Assembly (NCBI GenBank): GCA_022706175.1
Contig: JAKJDB010000077.1
Span: 1 to 8,817 of the forward strand
From: Candidatus Zhuqueibacterota bacterium
GTDB taxonomy: Bacteria > KSB1 > UBA2214
DNA length: 8,817 bases
Reading direction: 5' to 3'
Every line of letters starts with the position of its first letter. The first letter of the stretch is position 1. Both the position numbers and the translations under genes were made by a program. Under the pieces are notes generated by a model. It worked only from the letters and a program-made list of their open reading frames with translations. It did no database searches and was not told the origin of the DNA. Shown one piece after another: positions 1 to 7,251 of this stretch.

Positions 1-2
1 TG

Positions 3-1676
3 GTCAAGTCCATTCATTTGGATTGGAGCAATTTCCAGGCCGCTGAACAGGTGCGCATGACCTGCGCCGATATCGATGCCTTCAACCCTAACTACGCCGG
101 CAAACTGGGGCGCGGACAGGTCGATGCGTATGCTGCCCTCACCGCCGTCACTCCCAGCATCCGCATCCAACAAGTGCGTTATGTCGACGAGAACGAGGAC
201 GGCGTCATCAAACCCGGCGAACGGGTGCGCATTTATGTCACGGTGGTCAATTATCTGGCCCGCGCCGATGTCGTCGAGCTCACGTTAACCGCGGACAGCC
301 CGTTTGTTGAAATCCTCTCCGCCACAACGACACTGGCATCGCTCGAGACTCTGCAAAAGCAGGAAGTGGCCGCACCATTTGAAATAATCGTCCGGCCGGA
401 CGCTCCGCGCGGCCATTCGATCGACTTTGCCCTGCGAGCGCAAGCCGGCCTCTACAGCGACCGCGATCATTTCAATCTATCCGTGCTGCCGATGTTCGGC
501 AATATCGAAATCAACGCGCTGGCCACTTCAGTCACCAACATCGGCCGCATCGGGTTCGGCAACACCGATGCCAGCCGTGACGGGATCGGCTTTAAATACC
601 AAAAAGGCCCCAACCTGCTTTTCGAGGGTGCTATAATGTGCGGCATCGGGCCGGACCGGTTGGCCAATGCGGCGCGCGGTTTTATTCCGCCGGGCGAATC
701 GGCCCTCATCTATGATGAAGATTTTGTCACCGCCGAAGACGGCGATTTGCAGTTTTTCACCCCCGGACGTCATTCAGACCAGGAGTCCATCGGCATCTTT
801 ACCGACAGCAAAGCTGATCATCCCATGCATCTGCGCATCATCCAGAGGACCTTTGCCGATCAAGAGGATGAGCTGCAGAATCTGATCGTTTTTTCCTACA
901 CCATCCAAAACCAGGGGGCCGAAACGCTGACGCCCTTTCATTTCGGCTTTCTGTTCGACTGGGACATTGACGGCGGCCATTACAGCACCAATATGGTGAA
1001 CTATGACAGCAGCCACCGTTTGAGCTATGCCTATGACAGCGGCGCAGGCCCGGACACCTATGTCGGCATGGCGGTGCTTGATGACGTGGACGTCTCGAGC
1101 CGTGCGATTTACAACGATCAAAAGCATCCGCAAAATACCAGCTGGGGCCTGTATGATGGTTTTACCGATGAGGAAAAATGGCAATCCCTCAGCGGCGGCA
1201 CGGCTCTCATCCAGGCCGGTCCGGCGGATATCTCGCATGTCATCAGCGCCGGCCCCTTCACCCTGCTGCCACAGGAGTCCATCACTCTGCATTTTGCCCT
1301 CATGGCCGGCGGCAGTCTGGCTGAACTGCAAAACACGGTGGAAAGAGGCCATCACTTTCTCCTCACCCAGCTGACCAACGATCAACCGGCCCTGCCCGCG
1401 GATTGGGAACTTGCCGCGAATTATCCCAATCCGTTCAATGCCGCCACCAGGATCACCTACCAATTGCCCCGAGCGGCCGCAGTGCGCCTTGAGGTTTTCG
1501 ATCTGCTCGGACGCCATGTCAAGACTCTGGTGGATCGTGCCCAGGCTGTTGGAATACACCAAGTGACCTGGGATGGATCGAATCACCAGGGCCTGGCCAT
1601 GGCCTCAGGCGTCTATTGGTTCCGGCTGCAGGCCGGAACCTACAGCCGATCGCGAAAAATGCTGTTGATCCGTTGA
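3..1676 (+). CDS. Secreted S8 subtilase, C-terminal part, with Ig-like region and C-terminal sorting module (5' partial)
   Basis: The frame is open to the left window edge, so the true start lies upstream; the TTG at 18 is internal. Counting from the codon at 3, residues 1-47 match the last helix of a subtilisin-like (S8) domain: EQVRMTCADID, then NPNYAGKLGRGQVDAYAALT, the usual end of these domains. The catalytic Asp/His/Ser would be upstream and cannot be checked. Residues about 51-163 look like an Ig-like or CARDB-like domain with an acidic loop (DENEDGVIKPGE). Residues about 165-455 are a beta-rich, aromatic and Asp-rich region I cannot name, containing FGFLFDWDIDGGHY. Residues about 470-557 form a FlgD-Ig/Por-secretion tail beginning NYPNPFN and ending in a basic strand (SRSRKMLLIR). 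The likely role is an extracellular or surface-bound peptidase. Family is known from motifs; type IX export is inferred. Confidence 0.85.
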   Translation, partial: VKSIHLDWSNFQAAEQVRMTCADIDAFNPNYAGKLGRGQVDAYAALTAVTPSIRIQQVRYVDENEDGVIKPGERVRIYVTVVNYLARADVVELTLTADSPFVEILSATTTLASLETLQKQEVAAPFEIIVRPDAPRGHSIDFALRAQAGLYSDRDHFNLSVLPMFGNIEINALATSVTNIGRIGFGNTDASRDGIGFKYQKGPNLLFEGAIMCGIGPDRLANAARGFIPPGESALIYDEDFVTAEDGDLQFFTPGRHSDQESIGIFTDSKADHPMHLRIIQRTFADQEDELQNLIVFSYTIQNQGAETLTPFHFGFLFDWDIDGGHYSTNMVNYDSSHRLSYAYDSGAGPDTYVGMAVLDDVDVSSRAIYNDQKHPQNTSWGLYDGFTDEEKWQSLSGGTALIQAGPADISHVISAGPFTLLPQESITLHFALMAGGSLAELQNTVERGHHFLLTQLTNDQPALPADWELAANYPNPFNAATRITYQLPRAAAVRLEVFDLLGRHVKTLVDRAQAVGIHQVTWDGSNHQGLAMASGVYWFRLQAGTYSRSRKMLLIR

Positions 1677-1738
1677 ACAAAAAGTGATAAAAACACCCAA
1701 GCCCTGATTGCAAAGCGGCGCCCTCCGGGTCCGGCGCA

Positions 1739-1766
1739 GCCGCCCCTGGTTTGCAGAGAGGGCGGC
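1739..1766 (+). other. GC-rich hairpin downstream of the subtilase gene
   Basis: GCCGCCC at 1739-1745 pairs perfectly with GGGCGGC at 1760-1766 around a 14-base loop. A second possible stem, GCGGC at 1715-1719 with GCCGC at 1739-1743 (inner GCC/GGC at 1720-1722 and 1733-1735), uses the same bases, so the two are mutually exclusive. There is no T-run after either, so this is not a canonical intrinsic terminator. It may protect the subtilase mRNA 3' end or be chance pairing in GC-rich sequence. Confidence 0.35.
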
Positions 1767-1773
1767 CGCGCCA

Positions 1774-1803
1774 TTGACAAAGTTCGGCCCTGTTCAGAAA
1801 TAT
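1774..1803 (+). promoter_or_regulatory. Possible promoter upstream of the pectate lyase gene
   Basis: A perfect TTGACA lies at 1774-1779. The best -10-like hexamer is weak: AAATAT at 1798-1803 with 18-base spacing. The lyase ATG at 1815 follows closely, so the 5' leader would be very short. A Bacteroidetes-type -7 box (TAnnTTTG) is not seen. This is a pattern match only. Confidence 0.25.
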
Positions 1804-1814
1804 GAAAGCCTAAA

Positions 1815-3326
1815 ATGAAAAAGATCTCTCTCCTGCTCTCTCTTCAGGTCGCCACTGCTTTCTGCTCCACCCGCATTGTCGCCACGAACGGCAACGACAT
1901 GAATCCCGGCACCCTCGACTCGCCCCTCGCAACAGTGAGCAAAGCCGTCAGCCTTTCCAGCCCCGGTGATACCATTTTTGTGCGCGGCGGCATTCATCCA
2001 GGAACCACCACGATCTCCATCAGCAAAAGCGGAACCGCTCAAAGCAAATACTATCTGCTGGCTTTTCCGCAGGAGCGGCCGGTGTTCGATTTTTCCAGCC
2101 AACCGCTCGGTCAAAGAGGCTTCAGCCTCAAGGCCGATCATTGGTTTATACAGGGTCTGGAGATCAAGGGCGCAGGGGACAACGGCATGGAGATCAACCG
2201 GGGATCCTACAATCGCATCGAGCGATGCGCATTTTATGAAAACCGCGACACCGGACTGCAGTTGAGCAACGGCGCGGCGCACAATGAAATCATCAACTGC
2301 GATTCCTACTATAACGCCGATCCGCCGGATTACGGCGACGCGGACGGCTTTGCGCCCAAGCTCACGGTGGGAACGGGCAACTATTTCTTCGGCTGCCGCG
2401 CCTGGGTCAATTGCGACGACGGCTGGGACGGCTATCTTCGCGGCGCCACGGATGTAACGACCACGCTGGAACAGTGCTGGACCTGGGGCAACGGCTACTT
2501 GACCGACGGCACGGATCCCGGCGCGCAGGCCAACGGCAACGGATTCAAGATGGGCGGCGGCGACAACAGCAACCGGGACCAGCTGATGCACCACTTTATC
2601 CTAACGCGCTGTCTGGCCTTTGACAACAAAGCCAAGGGATTCGATCAAAACAACAACGTCGGATCCATGACCCTGCTGCAGTGCACCGGTTATCGCAACC
2701 TCAATGACAATTATCGGATCAGCAAACCATTGAGCGCCGGGCAATTCCTGCGGGTGACCAATTGCCTCTCCCACGACGGCGGCGTCAGCCTGGCCTGGTT
2801 CGCGGTTCAGCAGAGCAACAGCTGGATGGCGCCCTTTCATGTGAGCGACGAAGATTTTATCAGCCTCGATCCTGCCTGGGCCGCTGCTCCGCGCCGCGAG
2901 GACGGCCGGCTGCCGGAGATGCCGTTTCTGCATCTGGCCGCCGGCAGCGATCTCATCGACGCCGGCGTGATCATAGACTCTGGCTTCTCCGGTACAGCGC
3001 CTGATCTGGGCGCTTTTGAAAATCCAAGCCCTTCTCTTGTCGCCAGAGAAAACGAGGCGCCCACAGGGTTTCGTTTGGCGCAAAACCACCCCAATCCATT
3101 CAATCCATCCACGGCCATTCGTTATCATCTGGACGGGCCGTGCCGGGTTTCGCTGAAAATATTTGCTGCGACCGGCCGCGAGATCGCCGTGCTGGTGGAC
3201 GCTGTAAAGCCGGCCGGTGAACACAGCGTGACCTGGCACGCCGGTCATGCGCCCGCCGGCGTGTACGTGTATCGTCTTCAGGCCGGCGAGTCTGTCCAGA
3301 TGAAAAAAATGACCCTGGTGAAATAG
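1815..3326 (+). CDS. Secreted pectate lyase, polysaccharide lyase family 9 (PL9), with C-terminal sorting module
   Basis: Predicted to cleave polygalacturonate by calcium-dependent beta-elimination outside the cell. Residues 1-18 are a signal peptide (MKK followed by a hydrophobic run to AFC). Residues about 20-400 are a right-handed parallel beta-helix with repeated short strands such as NRIERCAFYENRDTGLQLSN. Motifs ADGFAPKL, NCDDGWD and GNGFKMGG place D177, D201, D202, D205 and K245. Their spacing (24, 25, 28) equals that of Asp209, Asp233, Asp234 and Asp237 in Dickeya Pel9A, and K245 corresponds to its catalytic Lys273 with four extra residues between. Residues about 424-503 are a FlgD-Ig/Por tail (NHPNPFNPST to MKKMTLVK). 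The ATG at 1815 is chosen because it directly precedes the signal peptide; no clear Shine-Dalgarno sequence is visible. The CBM9-like gene follows in the same direction. Family assignment is strong; exact substrate is inferred. Confidence 0.9.
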   Translation: MKKISLLLSLQVATAFCSTRIVATNGNDMNPGTLDSPLATVSKAVSLSSPGDTIFVRGGIHPGTTTISISKSGTAQSKYYLLAFPQERPVFDFSSQPLGQRGFSLKADHWFIQGLEIKGAGDNGMEINRGSYNRIERCAFYENRDTGLQLSNGAAHNEIINCDSYYNADPPDYGDADGFAPKLTVGTGNYFFGCRAWVNCDDGWDGYLRGATDVTTTLEQCWTWGNGYLTDGTDPGAQANGNGFKMGGGDNSNRDQLMHHFILTRCLAFDNKAKGFDQNNNVGSMTLLQCTGYRNLNDNYRISKPLSAGQFLRVTNCLSHDGGVSLAWFAVQQSNSWMAPFHVSDEDFISLDPAWAAAPRREDGRLPEMPFLHLAAGSDLIDAGVIIDSGFSGTAPDLGAFENPSPSLVARENEAPTGFRLAQNHPNPFNPSTAIRYHLDGPCRVSLKIFAATGREIAVLVDAVKPAGEHSVTWHAGHAPAGVYVYRLQAGESVQMKKMTLVK

Positions 3327-3401
3327 TCCCCAGTGCTTGGGCCGTTGTCCCAGCGGCGGCCGTTCACTTGATCCTATGAGCCTGATTTACCTTCAAATCC
3401 C

Positions 3402-3406
3402 GGAGG
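3402..3406 (+). promoter_or_regulatory. Ribosome binding site deciding the CBM9-like start
   Basis: GGAGG lies eight bases before the ATG at 3415. It favours that ATG over the in-frame TTG at 3337 and ATG at 3376, neither of which has a comparable site. Confidence 0.7.
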
Positions 3407-3414
3407 TTCGCTTT

Positions 3415-4098
3415 ATGCCGTCATCCACCGCATCCACGCCGTCCTGCCGCTGCCACAAAATCAACCGGCCGTTCATCCTGTCCGGCGCTCTGGACGATCC
3501 GATCTGGCAGCAGGCGTCAACGCTGGAACTTTACGATATACACGGCAAGCCCGGCCGATTTAAAACCCAGGTGCGATTGCTCTACGATGCGACGTTTCTG
3601 TATGTGGGCTTTACCTGTGAGGACACCTATGTGTGGGGCACCATCACGGAACGCAACGGCGCCATCTATGAGCAAGAGTGCGTGGAGGTGTTTCTCAATC
3701 CAGCCAATGCCCGGCATCAGTACTATGAGATCAACGTCAGCCCGCTGAACACGGTTTTCGACGCCTGCATCATCAACGGCCGGACTCCGCAAACCCCCCA
3801 AACCCCTTTTTACGCTTTCCCTTCATTCGATTTAAAAGAGTTGCACACAGCCGTGAAGGTATTGGGAGAGGTCAACCGACCCGGCGCAGCCAAGGGTTGG
3901 CGCGCCGAATTGGCCATCCCCTTTGCCGAGTTGCCCGGCGCCGAGCACACGCCGCCCCAGCCCGGTGATGTGTGGCGGGCGAATTTTTATCGCATCGATC
4001 AGCCCGATCGCTGCGAACCTGAACACTACGCCTGGAGCCGGACGGATCTGGTGAATTTCCATTTGCCCTGGAGGTTCGGTTGTATCAAATTTGATTAA
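3415..4098 (+). CDS. CBM9-like carbohydrate-binding protein (single domain)
   Basis: A 227-residue protein that is almost entirely one family 9-like carbohydrate-binding beta-sandwich. Visible landmarks in order: LSGALDDPIWQQA (22-34), YDATFLYVGFTCED (57-70), ECVEVFLNP (88-96), YYEINVSPLNTVFD (103-116), WRAELAIPFAEL (162-173), WRANFYRID (187-195) and a closing FHLPWRFG (215-222). This is the arrangement of stand-alone CBM9-like proteins in polysaccharide-degradation loci. Family members usually bind sugar ends or uronates, but the ligand here is unknown. There is no signal peptide from the chosen start, and the alternative starts do not add one, so the protein is either cytoplasmic or exported in an unusual way. 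It lies 88 bases after the pectate lyase on the same strand, probably co-transcribed, which supports a role with pectin or its products. Confidence 0.8.
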   Translation: MPSSTASTPSCRCHKINRPFILSGALDDPIWQQASTLELYDIHGKPGRFKTQVRLLYDATFLYVGFTCEDTYVWGTITERNGAIYEQECVEVFLNPANARHQYYEINVSPLNTVFDACIINGRTPQTPQTPFYAFPSFDLKELHTAVKVLGEVNRPGAAKGWRAELAIPFAELPGAEHTPPQPGDVWRANFYRIDQPDRCEPEHYAWSRTDLVNFHLPWRFGCIKFD

Positions 4099-4123
4099 TC
4101 GACGGATGCGGATGGGTTCGGCC

Positions 4124-4140
4124 GCAGCTCAACCAGCTGC
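4124..4140 (+). terminator. Weak candidate terminator between the convergent gene blocks
   Basis: GCAGCT (4124-4129) and AGCTGC (4135-4140) form a perfect six-base stem with a five-base loop, 25 bases past the CBM9-like stop codon. The following bases are TTGTC, a poor T-run. Its place between converging genes fits a terminator, but the sequence evidence is thin. Confidence 0.3.
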
Positions 4141-4184
4141 TTGTCAGGCAGGGTCCATGACATCGACTCTGGTTTCGTCTTCAT

Positions 4185-4421
4185 TCATGGTTTCCTGGAT
4201 AAAGGTCGCGCATGAATATGATTTGGCATGATGGTCCAGGCTAATAGCCGATAGCGATCGTTGTCGAAAAACAACAGTGTTTCCTCAACCATGCGGGCAA
4301 TAACGGGATTTTGCAAAATACATGATCCATGACCCTGGTCGATCAAAGCTTCAAAGCGCTTGCGGCATTCCATATCCCGGGTTTTTTCCGGAAAATGTTC
4401 CAATTCGTATTTCAGCTGCTT
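4185..4421 (-). pseudogene. Truncated REP-associated tyrosine transposase (RAYT / Y1 transposase, IS200-like) remnant
   Basis: Reading the minus strand from 4421 gives about 78 codons. They match the middle of RAYT proteins: a charged helix (ELEHFPEKTRDMECRKRFEALI), then DQGHGSCILQNPVIARMVEETLLFFD, NDRYRLLAWTIMPNHIHA, then a stop. NHIH carries the HUH metal-binding motif of Y1 transposases. The N-terminal strand usual in the family (FVTFRL-type) is missing, and so is everything after HUH, including the catalytic tyrosine helix. Full-length members are roughly 170-220 residues, so this copy cannot be active. It begins directly behind the stop codon of the URO-D-like gene and is in the same frame. 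A different frame continues 21 codons past NHIHA to a TGA at 4146-4144, with an acidic tail ending RVDVMDPA; this may be the original C-terminus joined by an internal deletion, which is a guess. Confidence 0.75.
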
Positions 4422-5498
4422 TCAATAAGTAAAACGAAACGGCTTGGACCGGCTGCGCACCAGGGCGATGAGATCCGCCGCATCCTGATGGTCGCGGCAA
4501 TCGGCGATAAAAAAAATATTGCGGCCGCTCAACTCGGTGATATGCTCGCGCAAATGATCGCTGTCGGTGACGTGCAGCATCAACGCCGCCTGGCCGGTGG
4601 CGGAGAAAATATGATCCCGGTCCAGCAGGTGACAAGGTGTTTTGGGATCCCAGGAAACCTGCAGCAGCCGCATCCCCGGCAGCTCTGCGACCCGCGGGAC
4701 AAAATGCATTTTTTCATTGTGCACATGATACAGGGTATGGGGAAACTGCAGGCACATCTCCCGTTCATAGGGAAAGCCAAAGACCTCATAGATCTGCGCG
4801 TTGCACAACATGGCGGCATCGTTGGATAAATGGCCCAGTCCTGCCGGAAACCAGAAATCCGACAGGAACATGGCGTAACCGCCCTCGACCTCATCGGCCC
4901 AAGAGAGCAGATGGCGGTAATACCAGAGCACCGCTGTGCTCAAAAAACGCATCAGGCGATGGACGAACGCCGTATCATCGTAGAAATCATAAAACAACTC
5001 ATCGCCGCGCAACGCGTTGGCGATATCCATGGGCGCCATGGTGCCGCGCACGGATAACAGAAAATCTCCTGACTGCCTGGTCTTCAGATAGCGGTAGCCG
5101 CGCTGCATGTATTGAAACCAGCGGTTGTGTTCATCACACCTTACCCGCTGCAGATCCTTCTTGTCGACGATCAGGGGAATGGGCAGACAGGTGTCGTGCT
5201 GTAACAACACCTCGCTTCCCAACCAGGCCGAGTGCTCGGCGATGCCGAAGCGCGGACACAGGCAGGGGACACGATCGTCATCCAGATCAGCGCCGGCAGC
5301 CCACGTGGCCCGGCTGCACTCCAGCTGATGATCCAGCCAGCGCTCCAGCTCTCGATCCAGGTCAAAATCGGTCAGTGCCGGCATTGCGGGCCGGTCATGA
5401 GGAAAACGCGTTTGAATTAAAAAGTGGCCTGGGGTTGTCGCAGCATAAAAAGCCTTGCTGCGGCGGATGGTGCGTTGGATTTTTTCTGCCGGGGTCAC
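4422..5498 (-). CDS. Uroporphyrinogen decarboxylase-superfamily protein (not HemE)
   Basis: A 358-residue protein of normal length for the URO-D/MtaA-like TIM-barrel superfamily. Characteristic stretches are PRFGIAEHSAWLG (82-94), SVRGTMAPMDIANALRG (149-165), ELFYDFYDDTAFVHRLM (167-183), SDFWFPAGLGHLSNDAAMLC (213-232) and HVHNEKMHFVP (258-268). The HemE substrate-binding start (RQAGRYLPEY-like) is absent, so haem synthesis is unlikely. Relatives are often annotated as URO-D family proteins in sugar-utilisation loci, or as corrinoid methyltransferases. The His-rich HVHNE..H stretch could hold a metal; that is inference. The GTG at 5498 is chosen because AGGAGG lies four bases before it and no ATG is nearby until codon 39. 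The gene sits 219 bases after the sugar ABC ATPase on the same strand. The transposase remnant follows its stop codon directly, so the C-terminus may have been altered there. Confidence 0.75.
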   Translation of the reverse strand: MTPAEKIQRTIRRSKAFYAATTPGHFLIQTRFPHDRPAMPALTDFDLDRELERWLDHQLECSRATWAAGADLDDDRVPCLCPRFGIAEHSAWLGSEVLLQHDTCLPIPLIVDKKDLQRVRCDEHNRWFQYMQRGYRYLKTRQSGDFLLSVRGTMAPMDIANALRGDELFYDFYDDTAFVHRLMRFLSTAVLWYYRHLLSWADEVEGGYAMFLSDFWFPAGLGHLSNDAAMLCNAQIYEVFGFPYEREMCLQFPHTLYHVHNEKMHFVPRVAELPGMRLLQVSWDPKTPCHLLDRDHIFSATGQAALMLHVTDSDHLREHITELSGRNIFFIADCRDHQDAADLIALVRSRSKPFRFTY

Positions 5499-5502
5499 CG
5501 GT

Positions 5503-5508
5503 CCTCCT
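5503..5508 (-). promoter_or_regulatory. Ribosome binding site for the URO-D-like gene
   Basis: On the minus strand AGGAGG lies four bases before the GTG at 5498. The spacing is short, but the match is perfect, and it is the reason for accepting a GTG start. Confidence 0.65.
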
Positions 5509-5538
5509 CTGTGCGTGTGAAAAAGCCAAATTGAAGGG

Positions 5539-5613
5539 TCACCACTCTACGATGACGCCGGATTGCGGAATGCTGAAATCTTTCCAGTTCGTATAAAATA
5601 GCGACCAAGGATG
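5539..5613 (-). pseudogene. Possible C-terminal remnant of a lost gene between the ABC ATPase and the URO-D-like gene
   Basis: The minus strand holds an open stretch ending at a TGA (5541-5539) whose last 24 codons before the stop look protein-coding: HPWSLFYTNWKDF followed by SIPQSGVIVEW. It is rich in aromatic and beta-forming residues and unlike random GC-rich translation. Upstream codons become Arg/Pro/Ser-rich, with no start codon or ribosome binding site before an in-frame TGA near 5690. It is in a different frame from the ABC ATPase. I do not recognise the family. A chance open frame remains possible. Confidence 0.3.
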
Positions 5614-5626
5614 GTGCCTAAAACGC

Positions 5627-5674
5627 TTTCCCCGGATCAACGACCGCCGGGCGGGCGATGATGATCCGGGGGGA
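5627..5674 (-). repeat. Strong inverted repeat (RNA hairpin) between the ABC ATPase and URO-D-like genes
   Basis: CCCCGGATCA at 5630-5639 is repeated in perfect inverted form at 5662-5671, with a 22-base spacer. The stem can extend to 13 pairs (5627-5639 with 5662-5674) using one A-U and two G-U pairs on the plus-strand copy. In the direction of transcription it follows the ATPase stop codon by 43 bases. The bases after the stem (AAAGCGTTTTAG) include only a short, offset T-run, so termination would be weak. A role in mRNA stabilisation, attenuation or protein binding is equally possible. Confidence 0.6.
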
Positions 5675-5717
5675 TGGATTGCTCAAGGTTGGTTTCGGGG
5701 AAAACCCCTATGTCCGG

Positions 5718-7238
<1,521 letters not shown>

Positions 7239-7251
7239 GGACTGACCCTGT

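Noticed and set aside
774..1586. A 270-codon open frame on the minus strand
   Set aside because: It is antisense to the subtilase gene, whose frame has clear domain motifs; the minus-strand translation has none.
1863..1865. Cys17 of the pectate lyase as a lipoprotein attachment site
   Set aside because: The preceding residues are TAF; Phe at -1 is not accepted by the lipobox, so an ordinary signal peptide is more likely.
3335..3354. Short imperfect hairpin between the lyase and CBM9-like genes
   Set aside because: The stem is short and bulged (GCTTGGG against CCCAGC), has no T-run, and is no better than chance in GC-rich sequence.
4422..5498. Identification of the URO-D-like gene as hemE
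   Set aside because: The HemE N-terminal substrate-binding motif is missing, the conserved blocks match other URO-D-superfamily proteins, and no haem genes are nearby.
4637..5596. A 319-codon open frame on the plus strand
   Set aside because: It lies opposite the URO-D-like gene, and its translation is Arg/Pro/Thr-rich and low in hydrophobic structure, typical of an antisense shadow.
5627..5674. Calling the inverted repeat a rho-independent terminator
   Set aside because: The T-run is only four bases and is separated from the stem by AAAGCG, so it does not fit the standard pattern.
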